DNA of 64,000 bases from Paraburkholderia humisilvae (GCF_902859855.1 NZ_CADIKH010000007.1:206126-270125), one strand, 5' to 3'. Positions 17,694 to 27,798 are shown, numbered from the stretch's first letter. Translations and numbers: made by a program. Notes: generated by a model not told the origin, from the letters alone.

Positions 17694-18359
17694 CTAGCGC
17701 TCGGCCGCGAGCTTCGCGCCGAGGCCGATCAGCGCCGCGCCGCACAGCGCGTCGAACGGCCTGCGCAGCTTGCGGTAACCGCGCTGCGTGCGCTCGGTGC
17801 CAAACATCAGGGCGACGCTGCCGTACCACCCGGCCGACAGCAACGAAATCATCGCGATCACGATGCCGCAGAACCAGACTGGCGCGTGCGCCGGCATCAT
17901 CGTCGCGAACACGCTGGTCCAGTATGCGCAGGACTTCGGATTGGTCAGGCAGGTGACGAGCCCGGTGCGCCATGCGCGAAAGTGAGCGCCGGCATCGTCC
18001 GCGGGCAGTGGCGTGTCCGGTGTGTCGGCTGTGGCCGCTGTGGCGCCATCACCGTTGCGCGTCATGCTCGAGCGCAACAGCTTGAACCCGAACCAGACCA
18101 GATACAGCGCGCCAGCGATGCGAATCCCGTTGTACACCCAGTCGATTCTTTGCAGCACTGTCGCGAATCCGAGCATCGCGAGCGTCGCCCAGATCGTCGA
18201 CGCGGTTCCGACGCCGAGCGCGGACGCCGCGCCGAGCCGGCGCCGGCCCGCCAGCGACAGCTGCGTGATCATGAAGAAGTTGGGGCCGGGGCTCATGGCC
18301 GCGAGCATGTAGACGACTGCAATTTGCAGCAGCACAGGAAGATACGGATGGCTATCCAT
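17694..18359 (-). CDS. LysE/RhtB-family amino-acid exporter
   Basis: This 221-residue protein has about six hydrophobic segments. Near the N-terminus it carries the family hallmark MSPGPNFFMITQLSLAGRR, which includes the conserved SPGPN and the G-rich turn. A charged loop sits near 110-135 and LTNPKSCAYW, typical of RhtB-type proteins, follows. It exports amino acids or derivatives from the cytosol. The substrate is unknown. The ATG at 18359 is the first plausible start but has a poor ribosome site (C-rich leader). The next gene on the same strand ends 77 bp upstream. Confidence 0.87.
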   Translation of the reverse strand: MDSHPYLPVLLQIAVVYMLAAMSPGPNFFMITQLSLAGRRRLGAASALGVGTASTIWATLAMLGFATVLQRIDWVYNGIRIAGALYLVWFGFKLLRSSMTRNGDGATAATADTPDTPLPADDAGAHFRAWRTGLVTCLTNPKSCAYWTSVFATMMPAHAPVWFCGIVIAMISLLSAGWYGSVALMFGTERTQRGYRKLRRPFDALCGAALIGLGAKLAAER

Positions 18360-18436
18360 TTTGATGAGGGGGGGGCGACAGGAGGATCGACGAACCGCGA
18401 TCTTACCTGTCGCCGCGCGTCCCGTCGTCCCGTCGA

Positions 18437-19309
18437 TCAGTCGATACGCAGGCGCGCCATATAAGGCAAGTGATCGGAAAGCCACGCGGTTTCCTGCGCC
18501 GGCTGGATCCATTCGACCGGTCTCATTCCGCGTACGAACATTTTGTCCAGCGCAAGCGCGGGCGAAAACGCCGGAAACGTGCGCCCGGATTCGCCGAGCA
18601 AGGTCGCGACCTCGTTCAGGCCGAGTTCGCCGAAAAGCGGCACCGAGTCGTTGCGCCAGTCGTTGAAGTCGCCAGCGAGCACGAGCGGCCCGTCGGGGGC
18701 TTCCTTGACGATCCAATGCGCGATCCAGTTCATCTGCCGTAGACGCGCCTGGCGGGTCAGCGCGAGGTGCGCGCACAGCAGCGTGACCGAGTGCCCGGCG
18801 AAGGTCGCGCGCGCGACCAGCAGGCCGCGCCGCTCGAACCGGTGCGCGGAGATATCCCAGCGTCCGCCGAGATCCAGCGGATGCGGCGACAGGATCGCAT
18901 TGCCGTGCCGCCACGACGGTTTGAACACATTCGGCCCGAGTGCGATCTGCATCTCGAGCGCGCGTGCGATTTCGGTCGCCTGGCAATGCCAGATGTCGTC
19001 GGCGGGCTCGCCGAGCGGCGCACCGAAGTTGCTGGTCAGCACGGGCGCCGGCATCCGGCGCGCCATCGCTTCCTGCAGGAAATAGGCGTCGGCGTGCGTC
19101 GACTGCACCCAGCGCTGCATCGCTTGCCACGCCTGGAATCCGAGCGGCGAGCGGCCTTTGTGCAGGTTCCAGCTCACCGCGATGAAGTCGCGGCTGGGTA
19201 GCGCGATTTGCGGTCCGGGTGCTTCCCGCTTGTCATCCTGCTGCGCGTCGGTCCGTTCGGAATCGGCTTGTCGCGCAGTGTCGCGTATCAATTCTTCGGG
19301 GTTTCGCAT
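18437..19309 (-). CDS. Endonuclease/exonuclease/phosphatase (EEP) family protein
   Basis: The 290-residue protein has the EEP fold. The first strand carries VSWNLHKGRSPLG with the Asn-containing motif. The metal-binding Glu follows in YFLQEAM. The DGPLVLAGDFNDW motif contains the Asp and Asn that position phosphate. The C-terminal WLSDHLPYMARL gives the catalytic SDH. There is no signal peptide, so it is cytosolic. Substrates of this family range from DNA to phosphoinositides. The start is set at 19309, 20 bp after the upstream gene stop. An N-terminal 60 residues rich in Glu, Arg and Gln precede the domain. Confidence 0.82.
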   Translation of the reverse strand: MRNPEELIRDTARQADSERTDAQQDDKREAPGPQIALPSRDFIAVSWNLHKGRSPLGFQAWQAMQRWVQSTHADAYFLQEAMARRMPAPVLTSNFGAPLGEPADDIWHCQATEIARALEMQIALGPNVFKPSWRHGNAILSPHPLDLGGRWDISAHRFERRGLLVARATFAGHSVTLLCAHLALTRQARLRQMNWIAHWIVKEAPDGPLVLAGDFNDWRNDSVPLFGELGLNEVATLLGESGRTFPAFSPALALDKMFVRGMRPVEWIQPAQETAWLSDHLPYMARLRID

Positions 19310-19328
19310 GCCGCGTTGTCCACATTGT

Positions 19329-19841
19329 TCATTGCTGTGCCGGGTTGCTCGCGACGCTTGCGCGTACGCGATAGACGAGTTGTGGATCCTTGTCCACAAT
19401 CTGCCAGCTCCCCCAATCGCCGGGCGGCACCTTGAGGCCAGGATGGCTCGCGCTCAGTTGACGTGGTTGCGGCGGCAGCTTGCAACCGCTTGGCGACGCC
19501 TGCTGCGCACCGGTATCTTCGAGCGTGTCCTGCACATCGATCGCCAGCGTCACGCCGCTCGCATCCGCCGCGATCGGCGTGACGCTCACCGTTCGCTGCA
19601 AGTCGATGCTGCCGGCCGGCTGGTCCTTGCACCCTACGTCGTGCTGGACGACATGATGGTGCGTGTCGGTGCGCGCCTGGCCGACCGCCGTGGTGCCCTC
19701 GAAGGCATCGATCTGCTGGCCGTTTTCCATCACCTGCAACTGCCATTGCACGACGGGTGCGGGCGTACCGGGCCCGGGCTCCTGCGCGAACGTCAACAGC
19801 GGCATGAATGCCAGTACGGCGGCGATGCGGGCTTTCCACAT
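19329..19841 (-). CDS. Exported hypothetical protein
   Basis: The 170-residue product has a clear signal peptide (MWKARIAAVLAFMPLLTFAQ, cleavage near 20). The mature part has two cysteines (about 72 and 115) that could form a disulfide, an HHH segment near 62-64, and no recognised domain. It sits 20 bp upstream of the EEP gene on the same strand and may be co-transcribed with it. The function is unknown. Confidence 0.7.
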   Translation of the reverse strand: MWKARIAAVLAFMPLLTFAQEPGPGTPAPVVQWQLQVMENGQQIDAFEGTTAVGQARTDTHHHVVQHDVGCKDQPAGSIDLQRTVSVTPIAADASGVTLAIDVQDTLEDTGAQQASPSGCKLPPQPRQLSASHPGLKVPPGDWGSWQIVDKDPQLVYRVRASVASNPAQQ

Positions 19842-20021
19842 GAGCGAAGTCTCCGGAATCGTGCGGCCGCGTTGCTCCGACAGCCAATCATCTTACGCCG
19901 GATGGCGGGAACTTCTCTGACCCCCGATCCCGTCTCGGGGTTCAGCAACGGTGTGCTGCACATTGTGACGCAGTCGCCCGCAATCAAGCAGTATTAGCAG
20001 CAACCCCGTGTCGCTGCTGGC

Positions 20022-20049
20022 TTGCAAGCCCGTTGCACATCGTTACACT
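20022..20049 (+). promoter_or_regulatory. Candidate sigma-70 promoter of the AAA ATPase gene
   Basis: TTGCAA and TACACT are spaced by 16 bp. They are followed by an 8-bp perfect hairpin (ACGGCGCC, loop GGCG, GGCGCCGT, 20059-20078) in the presumed leader of the gene that starts at 20117. Confidence 0.35.
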
Positions 20050-20116
20050 GAAATCGGAACGGCGCCGGCGGGCGCCGTGCGCAACAACGAGCAACACTTG
20101 CACGACGGGGTGAGCG

Positions 20117-21094
20117 ATGACAACGGCGATGGTCAAACAGGAGATCGCGGTAGCGTCTTTCAGCAAGGTCTACGACCTGGATCAGGTCGAAACCGCGCTC
20201 AACGACCTCGGCGATGGCGCAAACGAAGCACTGCGCGCGACCTACGAAAAGATGCTGAAGATCGGCAACCTGCGGTTTTGCGTGAAGCCGAACCGGATGC
20301 CGTCGGTCGACGATCTGATCGGCACCTTGCCCAATTTCGCGGAACCGCTCGATGACGTGCGCAAGCAGGTCGCGCTATGCATCGAAACCGACGACCGGCT
20401 CGAGTTGATGCCGATCCTGCTGCTCGGCGACCCTGGCATCGGCAAGACGCATTTCGCGAAGCAACTTGCGCGCTTGCTGGGCACCTCTTACCACTACGTC
20501 TCGATGGGCGCGCTCACGGCGGGGTGGATTCTGTCGGGCGCGTCGTCGCAATGGAAGAACGCGAAGCCGGGCAAGGTGTTCGATGCGCTCGTGCACGGCA
20601 GCTATGCGAACCCGGTGATCGCGGTCGATGAAATTGACAAGGCGAGCGGCGATTCGCAGTACGACCCACTCGGCGCGCTGTACGCATTGCTCGAACACGA
20701 TACCGCGCAGACGTTTATCGACGAGTTCGCCGAGATTCCGATCAACGCCGGCCATGTGATCTGGATTGCGACCGCGAATGACGCGCGCGCGATTCCGGAG
20801 CCGATTCTGAACCGGATGAACGTCTACGAAATCCCCGCGCCGGACCGCGACGGCGCGCGCTGCATCGCGCAGTCGATCTACCACGAGATCCGCGGTGCGC
20901 ATGGCTGGGGCCAGCGCTTTCCGGCGCGTCTGTGCGAGTCGGCGCTGGAGCAGTTGCAGCGCGCGTCGCCTCGCGAGATGCGTCGCGCGATTCTGAATGG
21001 ATTCGGCGCGGCGCGTATTGATGGGCGCGACGAAATCGAAGCGGGCGACATCCGGCTTGATTACCAGACGCGGCGCAAGCCGATCGGATTCTAA
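20117..21094 (+). CDS. AAA+ ATPase, Lon-like module
   Basis: This 325-residue AAA+ protein has Walker A GDPGIGKT (104-111), Walker B VIAVDEID (167-174), sensor 1 in IWIATAND and a sensor 2-like SPREMRRAI near 285. The ATPase core resembles that of Lon, but there is no protease domain and no Lon substrate-binding domain. The N-terminal 90 residues include a helical PSVDDLIGTLPNF segment. It is a cytosolic remodelling ATPase of unknown client. It is monocistronic, with a leader hairpin and candidate promoter upstream. Confidence 0.8.
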   Translation: MTTAMVKQEIAVASFSKVYDLDQVETALNDLGDGANEALRATYEKMLKIGNLRFCVKPNRMPSVDDLIGTLPNFAEPLDDVRKQVALCIETDDRLELMPILLLGDPGIGKTHFAKQLARLLGTSYHYVSMGALTAGWILSGASSQWKNAKPGKVFDALVHGSYANPVIAVDEIDKASGDSQYDPLGALYALLEHDTAQTFIDEFAEIPINAGHVIWIATANDARAIPEPILNRMNVYEIPAPDRDGARCIAQSIYHEIRGAHGWGQRFPARLCESALEQLQRASPREMRRAILNGFGAARIDGRDEIEAGDIRLDYQTRRKPIGF

Positions 21095-21576
21095 ACCCGT
21101 CACGTACGATCTTCCGCGCAAGCGGGAACACGCGAAACATCGGTCGGAAAAGCGAATGAAAGACTGCCCATCAACGGTAAATTCCGTTTATTGACGCCAA
21201 ATCGCGATAGTGATGCGATGCGTTTGTGCACAAACGCGTGGCTGCGCAAACGATTGACGCCAGCCGTGATGCCGGTCATGTGGATCGACGCGCGTCGTAA
21301 ATGATCGGATTGGTCCGCTTTCCCACACAGCGAGCGCTTCGACGGCGTACACTCCAGCGACGCGGTACGCGTTGAAGATCGCCATGCCCGCAGCCGTTCC
21401 GGCTTCGGGCATTTGCGTCTCTGGAGCCGTCGTACAATTTTGCAGTGTCCCTATGATGCGTGCGACGGCGAAGGATATCGGCAAGTATCGGCAATACCCG
21501 GTCGACCGTGCGCGATCTTCATCTTCACCGGGTGGACGAGACAGAACGCGGCGCGGCGCAGGCCGTGTCAACGGAT
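21095..21576. other. Intergenic region upstream of the LhgO-like gene
   Basis: About 480 bp. An AACGG-n6-CCGTT dyad lies near 21173. A 127-codon frame on the minus strand has no ribosome site and no family resemblance, and I take it as chance. Nothing else was recognised. Confidence 0.45.
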
Positions 21577-22683
21577 ATGGATCAAATCGAATGTGTGGTG
21601 GTCGGCGCGGGCGTGATCGGTCTGGCTGTGGCGCGCGCGCTGGCGGCGCGCGGGCGCGAAGTGATCGTGCTCGAAGCGGCCGAGGCGATCGGCGTCGGAA
21701 CGAGCTCGCGCAATAGCGAGGTCATTCACGCCGGCATCTACTATCCGCGCGGCTCGCAAAAGGCCGCGCTATGTGTGCGTGGCCGCGAGCTGCTGTACGA
21801 ATACTGCGCGGCGCGCGGCGTGCCGCATCAGCGCTGCGGAAAGCTTCTCGTTGCGACCGCGCGCAACCAGGTTCCGCAACTCGAGAGCATTCTCGCGCGC
21901 GGCAGGGAAAACGGTGTGCTCGACCTGATGCGGATCACCGGCGCGGAAGCGCAGGAACTCGAGCCCGCGCTCCAATGTGTCGACGCGGTGTTTTCACCGC
22001 AAACCGGCATCGTCGATAGCCATCAATTGATGCTCGCGCTGCAAGGCGATGCCGAGCGCGACGGCGCGGTCATCGCGTTTCATGCGCCAGTCGAATCGAT
22101 CGAGGCGTCGAGCGGGCGCTTTATCGTGAAGGTCGGCGGCTCCGCGCCGACCACGATCGGTGCCGGTTGCGTGATCAACAGCGCGGGGCTTCACGCGAAC
22201 GCGATTGCTCGCAAGATTCGCGGCCTCAATCCGCGTTATGTGCCGCCGCTTTATTTCGCACGCGGCAACTACTTCAGCATGTCGGGGCGCGCACCATTTA
22301 GCCGGCTCATTTATCCGATGCCGAACGAGGCGGGTCTCGGCGTGCACCTGACGGTCGATCTCGGCGGCCAGGCGCGCTTCGGCCCGGACGTGGAATGGGT
22401 GGACTCGATCAGCTACGACGTCGATCCGCATCGCGCCGACTCGTTCTATGCGGCAATCCGCGCGTACTGGCCGGCATTGCCCGATCACGCGCTGCAGCCC
22501 GCATATGCGGGTATCCGGCCGAAGCTGTCCGGTCCCGGCGAACCTGCCGCCGACTTCCTGATCCAGGGCTCGGCCGCGCACGGTGTGCGCGGGCTGGTGA
22601 ATCTGTTCGGCATCGAGTCACCTGGGCTGACGGCTTCGCTCGCGATCGCGCAGCGCGTTTGTGAACTGGCGGGGCGCGCTTAG
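21577..22683 (+). CDS. FAD-dependent oxidoreductase, LhgO (L-2-hydroxyglutarate dehydrogenase)-like
   Basis: This 368-residue DAO-superfamily flavoprotein has the dinucleotide motif [15 protein letters not shown] at residues 7-21. The motif [15 protein letters not shown], typical of LhgO/L2HGDH proteins, follows. The substrate-domain segment ARGNYFSM and the C-terminal [20 protein letters not shown] agree with that family. The predicted reaction is oxidation of L-2-hydroxyglutarate or a similar 2-hydroxy acid with transfer of electrons to quinone. The ATG at 21577 was chosen because the protein then starts directly with the Rossmann strand. The ribosome site is poor. Confidence 0.83.
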   Translation: MDQIECVVVGAGVIGLAVARALAARGREVIVLEAAEAIGVGTSSRNSEVIHAGIYYPRGSQKAALCVRGRELLYEYCAARGVPHQRCGKLLVATARNQVPQLESILARGRENGVLDLMRITGAEAQELEPALQCVDAVFSPQTGIVDSHQLMLALQGDAERDGAVIAFHAPVESIEASSGRFIVKVGGSAPTTIGAGCVINSAGLHANAIARKIRGLNPRYVPPLYFARGNYFSMSGRAPFSRLIYPMPNEAGLGVHLTVDLGGQARFGPDVEWVDSISYDVDPHRADSFYAAIRAYWPALPDHALQPAYAGIRPKLSGPGEPAADFLIQGSAAHGVRGLVNLFGIESPGLTASLAIAQRVCELAGRA

Positions 22684-22882
22684 GCGAGCCGCTGCGTCCA
22701 AGTGTCGCAGGCCGCGCCGTACCGGAAAACGACGCGGCAACCACGGCGCGCCTGCGCGTCCCACGCTGCGGATTCGCTTATGACCAGCATTGAAGGCTCA
22801 CGCCGGCCGGCTTCGTTGATATGCTTGGACACCGCTGTCGATAGAACGGCGGACCGATCAAGACAAAACGGAGCGAGTCCCC

Positions 22883-23194
22883 ATGAAATCATCCCGTCGT
22901 ACGTTTCTGATCACGAGTATCGGCGCCGTGTCGGCGCTGGCGTTGTCGCGCGAGGCGCTGGCCGACGCACCGAAGGTTGCCGAAACCGACCCGACTGCAC
23001 AAGCGCTTGGCTACAAGGCGGATGCGACGAAGGTCGACAAGGCCAAGTTCGCCAAATACGCAGCCGGTGAAGCGTGTGGCAACTGCAGCTTCTACCAGGG
23101 CAAACCCACGGACGCGTTCGCGCCCTGCCCGATGTTCGCCGGCAAGCAGGTTGCCGCGACGGGCTGGTGCAGCGCGTATAACAAGAAGGCGTAA
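22883..23194 (+). CDS. High-potential iron-sulfur protein (HiPIP)
   Basis: The 103-residue precursor has a twin-arginine-type leader (SSRRTFLIT followed by a hydrophobic stretch, cleavage near ALA-DAP). The mature HiPIP has the four cluster cysteines in EACGNCSFYQG, FAPCPMF and TGWCSAY. HiPIPs carry a [4Fe-4S] cluster that shuttles between +3 and +2 states as periplasmic soluble electron donors to oxidases or reaction centres. The gene is monocistronic with an intrinsic terminator 70 bp downstream. The physiological partner is not evident from the context. Confidence 0.93.
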   Translation: MKSSRRTFLITSIGAVSALALSREALADAPKVAETDPTAQALGYKADATKVDKAKFAKYAAGEACGNCSFYQGKPTDAFAPCPMFAGKQVAATGWCSAYNKKA

Positions 23195-23260
23195 CGGACA
23201 GCGCAGTGTCCGGCGAGGGTCAGCCGGTTACGCGCTGACTGGCCGATGCATCGACGAAAG

Positions 23261-23292
23261 TCCGCCGCGTGGTTCGCGGCGGATTGTTTTTG
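23261..23292 (+). terminator. Intrinsic terminator of the HiPIP gene
   Basis: A stem TCCGCCGCG/CGCGGCGGA with a 5-nt loop is followed by TTGTTTTTG, starting 67 bp after the HiPIP stop. Confidence 0.85.
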
Positions 23293-23367
23293 TCTGTGAA
23301 CGCAGGCCGGCCGGGGACGACCCGTGCCCCGCGTACACGCACATCCGTTGGGTCCCGATGTTGCGGT

Positions 23368-24873
23368 TCACTCGCGCGCGTACATCAGCGGCGGCCGGCG
23401 GTTGAACCATGGGCGCGCCGCTTCGAGTTGCGCGGCCAGCCGCAATAACGTCGCTTCGCCGCCATTGCGCGTGGCGAATTGCACGCCGATCGGCAATCCG
23501 CGCGTGTTCCAGTAGAGCGGCACCGACATCGCCGGCTGTCCGGTCAGATTGAATAGCTCGGTGCAGCCGGCCCATGCAAAGGCCTTGTCCGCGGTTTCGT
23601 TCAGCAGCTTCCTCATCAGCGCTTCGATGCGCAGCGTGCTCACCACGCGCATCTGCAGCGCCTCGAATGCGCTCGGCTGCATCTCGCCGATCTTGATCGG
23701 CGCGGACGCGAGTGTCGCGCACAGCAACACGTCATAGCGGTTCAGAAGATCGGTGAGTTTCGCGGTCAGTCTGCGCTGTTCGTCGAGCGCAGCCGGCAGC
23801 GAACGTTCGCCGAACTTGCGGCCGATGTGCGCCATCGTCCAGGTCGTCACTTCGAACTCGTCACGCGTCGGCTTGCGTCCGGTGATGCGGTCGGCGTTGA
23901 ACACGGCCGACTCGGCGACCACCGCGCCGATCATCAGATACGCGTTGCGCACCGCGCCGAAGTCGATGCCGAGCGACACCGGTTCGATCCGGTGCCCAAG
24001 TGATGTCGCGAGTTGCGCGGCGTCTTCGAGCGCGGCGCGCACATCCGCGGATAACGTGGGCGCGAGCATCGGGTCGGTCACATACGCAATGTGCAGCGGC
24101 TTGCCGTGCGGTTCGGCGAGCGCGCCGAGGAATGTGCCGGGCGCGCCGGGTGGCCGATCCGCATTACCCGAGGTCAGATCGAGCAGCAGCGCGCTGTCGC
24201 GCACACTGCGCGATACGGCGTGTGCAGCGCTCAGTTCACCGGGCATCGGCTCGCCGAACGGCGGCTGCCGGCCGCGCGAAGGCTTGAGCCCGAAGAGGCC
24301 GCAGCACGACGCGGGAATGCGAATCGAGCCGCCGCCGTCCGATGCATGCGCGAGCGGTACGATGCCGGCCGCGACGGCGGCAGCGGCGCCGCCGCTCGAG
24401 CCACCCGGCGTGTGATCGAGACTCCACGGATTGCGGCACGGACCGAACAGTTCGGGCTCCGTATAAGGCATCAGACCGATCTCCGGCGTATTTGTCTTGC
24501 CGAAGATATTCAGGCCGGCGGCGCGTGTGAGTGTAATGAGCGGCGCGTCCTCTTTTGCGACCAGATGGCGATAGTGGCGGCTGCCCATCGACATGCGCAA
24601 GCCGGCGACCGGCGTGGACAGGTCCTTGATCAGATAGGGAACACCCGCGAGCGGTCCGGCGCCGAGTTGCTCGGGGCTGCCGCCATTGGCGAACTCGCGT
24701 GCCGCGCGGCGGCGCGCGGCATCGTAGTCCTTCACGACGATCGCGTTGATGGCGGGATTGGCGGCTTCGGCGCGCGCGATCGCGACGTCGAGCAACTCGC
24801 GCGCGCTGACCTCGCGTTTTTTCACCAGCTCGGCAAGGCCGATGGCGTCGTGGGCAAGATAGTCGGATTGCAC
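23368..24873 (-). CDS. Amidase-signature family amidase
   Basis: The 501-residue enzyme has the amidase-signature Ser-cisSer-Lys triad. Lys83 lies in GVPYLIKD, cis-Ser159 in [10 protein letters not shown] and nucleophile Ser183 in [12 protein letters not shown]. It hydrolyses a carboxamide or related bond in the cytosol. The substrate is not predictable. The GTG at 24873 is preferred because GGAGG lies 10 nt upstream and the protein then starts at the usual family position. A TTG at 24906 would add 11 residues. The dienelactone hydrolase gene on the same strand ends 108 bp upstream. Confidence 0.87.
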   Translation of the reverse strand: MQSDYLAHDAIGLAELVKKREVSARELLDVAIARAEAANPAINAIVVKDYDAARRRAAREFANGGSPEQLGAGPLAGVPYLIKDLSTPVAGLRMSMGSRHYRHLVAKEDAPLITLTRAAGLNIFGKTNTPEIGLMPYTEPELFGPCRNPWSLDHTPGGSSGGAAAAVAAGIVPLAHASDGGGSIRIPASCCGLFGLKPSRGRQPPFGEPMPGELSAAHAVSRSVRDSALLLDLTSGNADRPPGAPGTFLGALAEPHGKPLHIAYVTDPMLAPTLSADVRAALEDAAQLATSLGHRIEPVSLGIDFGAVRNAYLMIGAVVAESAVFNADRITGRKPTRDEFEVTTWTMAHIGRKFGERSLPAALDEQRRLTAKLTDLLNRYDVLLCATLASAPIKIGEMQPSAFEALQMRVVSTLRIEALMRKLLNETADKAFAWAGCTELFNLTGQPAMSVPLYWNTRGLPIGVQFATRNGGEATLLRLAAQLEAARPWFNRRPPLMYARE

Positions 24874-24981
24874 GCGTTGAACGCCTCCCGGGCGAACGGC
24901 CGACAACAGATGTGGATGAACCGACGCAGCGCGGCGCGCGTCAGTGCGCGCCGCGCCGTCAAGCTTAGCCGAAGGCGTCGC

Positions 24982-25686
24982 TTAGAGACGTTCGCCGAGG
25001 AACGTGAGTGTGCGACCGTGCGCAAGCGCGGCCGAATGCTGGTGATAGCTTGCGCGATCGGTGCAGTTGAAACCGTGATCGGCGTTCGGATAGATATGGA
25101 ACTCGACGTTGTCGCGTCCGGCGAAGCGCTCCTTCACCTGGCCGATGGCCGACATCGGTATCGCCGAATCGAGTTCGCCATAGTGGAATTGCATCGGCAC
25201 CTGGATCTTCGGCGCGGCGTCGAGCTGATTCTGGATGCCGCCGCCGTAGTACGCAACGGCGGCGTCCACGGTGCCCTGCGCGGCCGTCAGATACGCGAGC
25301 CGGCCGCCGAAGCAGAAGCCGATCGCGGCGAGCTTGCCAGTTACTTCGGGCATTGCGCGCAGCGTGGCCGCGGTCGCGCCGATATCGGCAACAGCCAGAT
25401 CGACGTTGGTCTTCTGCAGCAGTTCGATGCCCTTGTCGCGGTCGGCGCCGGCGTAGGTCAGCTCGACCCGGGGCTGCGTGCGCCAGAAGATATCCGGTGA
25501 GATCGCGACATAGCCGTCCTGCGCATACTGGTCGGTCACCGCGCGAATATGGCTGTTCACGCCAAAGATTTCCTGAATGATGATGACGGCAGGACCTTTG
25601 CCGCTTTTCGGCAGCGCCAGATAGGCGCCGAAGCTATCGGCGCCGGCGGGGATGTCGATCCAACGGGAAGTCACGCTCACGTTCAT
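24982..25686 (-). CDS. Dienelactone hydrolase family protein
   Basis: This 234-residue alpha/beta hydrolase is of the dienelactone hydrolase type. The nucleophile Cys lies in AIGFCFGGRLAY, the acid Asp in GELDSAIP and the His in NADHGFNC. The early Glu in IIIQEIFGVN polarises the cysteine in characterised enzymes. It may hydrolyse a lactone or ester from aromatic catabolism, but no catabolic neighbours are present. The ATG at 25686 has a purine-rich site (GAGGAG) unusually close. It could be co-transcribed with the amidase downstream. Confidence 0.85.
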   Translation of the reverse strand: MNVSVTSRWIDIPAGADSFGAYLALPKSGKGPAVIIIQEIFGVNSHIRAVTDQYAQDGYVAISPDIFWRTQPRVELTYAGADRDKGIELLQKTNVDLAVADIGATAATLRAMPEVTGKLAAIGFCFGGRLAYLTAAQGTVDAAVAYYGGGIQNQLDAAPKIQVPMQFHYGELDSAIPMSAIGQVKERFAGRDNVEFHIYPNADHGFNCTDRASYHQHSAALAHGRTLTFLGERL

Positions 25687-26446
25687 TCTCCTCTGCAAGG
25701 CGGTTGGCCGAAGGGGTGGCCGAAAAACGGCGCCAGTTTGCCACCAAACGCTACGCACTGCAGCGACCCCGACGCTGCGCCGACAGCCGCGCAGGCGTGC
25801 ATCCGGATTTCACCTATGCGGATTGAAACAGCCCGGGCTATTCAAGAACGGCTGGCTGGTCGCATGAATCCGGGTGAGCGACGCATCGCGCGGCGCGCCT
25901 GAACGATTCATTTATGAAACGTTATTTGAGAAGTGTAGTGCGCACCGGTGGTGGCAAAGGTTTCGCGCGTTAGCGAGTGCTGGCAAACGGCCCACGGCGG
26001 GGCACTGATTTTCGCGATGGTTGACTAGCGGGTTAAGCGTGGCGCAAGCGACCCGGCATCGGCGTATTAACGGCCTTTTGACGCGCATCTTTAAAGAAAA
26101 GACCCTCTATAGCGCGCTGTTTGGCCCGAAAGTTCGATCCAGGGCGGAGCACAACGCCGGGCCGGACACGGGCCTTGCAGGTTCTTTCCGGAGCGATTCA
26201 GCGAGCATGTGGGATAAACACTATTGGTAGTGATCCCACTTACTCAAAAAAACCCCACAAATTAATTTGATGGCCTACACTTGCGCGCTGGTACGAAAGG
26301 CCACCCGCCACAAACGGGCTGGACCACGTGCTTGCCAAGTGCATAACGATGCATCCGGCGGAGTCGTCCACGGGATTTGAGCGACACGTGAAGGAAGCGG
26401 GGGCACAAGGGCGATTACGTTGTTTTGACCGAAACTGGAGACTTAC
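25687..26446. other. Long intergenic region upstream of the Liv-type binding protein gene
   Basis: About 760 bp, with AT-rich parts around 26080-26110 and 26240-26275. It carries a strong bulged hairpin at 26209-26239 and should hold the promoter of the binding-protein gene, whose ribosome site CTGGAG is at its right end. No credible gene was seen. Confidence 0.55.
26209..26239. promoter_or_regulatory. Bulged hairpin or dyad upstream of the Liv-type gene
   Basis: Outer arms GTGGGAT and ATCCCAC and inner arms CACTA and TAGTG pair around a TTGG loop, with a 3-nt AAA bulge on one side. This gives 12 paired positions. It lies about 210 bp before the start codon and is followed by an AT-rich stretch. 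Confidence 0.5.
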
Positions 26447-27592
26447 ATGAACATCAAGATTCAAAAGCTGTTGCCGATCAGCGCTGCGGCAGTGCTGTTC
26501 GCGACGATGGCAACGGGAGCGGCAGCGGACGAGGTCGTCAAGATTGGTCACGTCGCGCCGCTTACGGGCGGTATTGCACACCTGGGCAAGGACAACGAAA
26601 ACGGCGCACGCCTCGCGATTGAGGAAATCAACGCGAAGGGGCTCACGATCGGTGGCCAGAAAATCACACTGCAACTCGACCCGCAGGACGACGCGGCTGA
26701 CCCGCGCACGGCTACGCAGGTTGCGCAGAAGCTCGTCGACGACAAGGTCGTCGCGGTGGTGGGCCACCTGAATTCCGGTACTTCGATCCCGGCTTCGAAG
26801 ATCTATAGCGATGCGGGCATCGTGCAGATCTCGCCGTCGGCAACCAACCCGGCCTACACGCAGCAAGGCTTCAAGACCACGTACCGCGTCGTTGCAACCG
26901 ACGCGCAGCAAGGTCCGGCGCTCGCGAACTACGCAGCCAAGGGCCTGAAGGTGAAGAGCGTCGCGATCGTCGACGATTCGACCGCGTATGGCCAGGGCCT
27001 CGCGAACGAATTCGAAAAGACCGCGAAATCGCTGGGTATGAACGTGATGTCGCACGATGCGACGAACGACAAGGCCGTCGACTTCCGCGCGATTCTGACG
27101 AAGATCAAGGGTGAGAACCCGGACGCGATCATGTACGGCGGCATGGACGCCACCGGCGGCCCGTTCGCGAAGCAGGCCAAGCAGCTCGGCCTGCGCGCGA
27201 AGGTGCTGGCAGGCGACGGCGTGTGTACCGACAAGCTGTCGGATCTCGCGGGCGACGCGACCGACAACATCGTGTGTTCGGAAGCGGGCATGGCGCTCGA
27301 GAAGATGGATGGCGGCAAGGCGTTCGAAGCGAAGTACGAGAAGCGTTTCGGCCAGCCGATCCAGATCTACGCACCGTTCACGTATGACGCTGTGTACATC
27401 ATCGTCGATGCGATGAAGCGTGCGAACTCGACGGACCCGGCGAAGATTCTCGCCGTGATGCCGAACACCGACTACAAGGGTGTGATCGGTGAAACCACGT
27501 TCGACTCGAAGGGCGACCTCAAGCACGGCGTGATCTCGCTGTACAACTACAAGTCTGGTAAGAAGACGCTGCTCGACGTCGTCAAGATGTAA
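26447..27592 (+). CDS. Branched-chain amino-acid ABC transporter substrate-binding protein
   Basis: The 381-residue periplasmic binding protein has a signal peptide (1-27, ending ATGAAA). A type I LivJ/LivK-like fold follows: VVKIGHVAPLTGGIAHLGKDN at the start of the mature protein, AVVGHLNSGTSIPASKIY and VAIVDDSTAYGQGLA. It should bind leucine-type or related amino acids for an ABC importer. No permease or ATPase genes adjoin, so it is an orphan binding protein. Codon use is strongly biased and the ribosome site is good, suggesting high expression. An intrinsic terminator follows at 27662. Confidence 0.9.
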   Translation: MNIKIQKLLPISAAAVLFATMATGAAADEVVKIGHVAPLTGGIAHLGKDNENGARLAIEEINAKGLTIGGQKITLQLDPQDDAADPRTATQVAQKLVDDKVVAVVGHLNSGTSIPASKIYSDAGIVQISPSATNPAYTQQGFKTTYRVVATDAQQGPALANYAAKGLKVKSVAIVDDSTAYGQGLANEFEKTAKSLGMNVMSHDATNDKAVDFRAILTKIKGENPDAIMYGGMDATGGPFAKQAKQLGLRAKVLAGDGVCTDKLSDLAGDATDNIVCSEAGMALEKMDGGKAFEAKYEKRFGQPIQIYAPFTYDAVYIIVDAMKRANSTDPAKILAVMPNTDYKGVIGETTFDSKGDLKHGVISLYNYKSGKKTLLDVVKM

Positions 27593-27661
27593 GAGCGGAA
27601 CAGGCGGATGGCGGGCTTGCCCGCCGTTTGCCCTTTTCGTCAGCGCGAACAGCGCAACGAA

Positions 27662-27694
27662 GGCACGCGGCTTCACGGCTCGCGTGCTTTTTTA
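27662..27694 (+). terminator. Intrinsic terminator of the Liv-type binding protein gene
   Basis: GCACGCG and CGCGTGC pair around an 11-nt loop and are followed by TTTTTTATT. The stem begins 71 bp after the stop codon. Confidence 0.8.
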
Positions 27695-27798
27695 TTGGCC
27701 GACGCCGGAAGGTGGGCGCAATCACGAGCGCGGCTGTCGTTGTGTCGCTCGCATCGGGACACGCTCTGCTGACTCCCTATCGTTCGACGTGCGTAACG

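Noticed and set aside
21188..21571. A 127-codon minus-strand gene upstream of the LhgO-like gene
   Set aside because: There is no ribosome site and no recognisable domain, and the frame overlaps the leader of the downstream gene.
26240..27676. A 478-codon open frame antisense to the Liv-type binding protein
   Set aside because: Composition is that of a shadow frame, and the plus-strand gene has a signal peptide, a ribosome site and a terminator.
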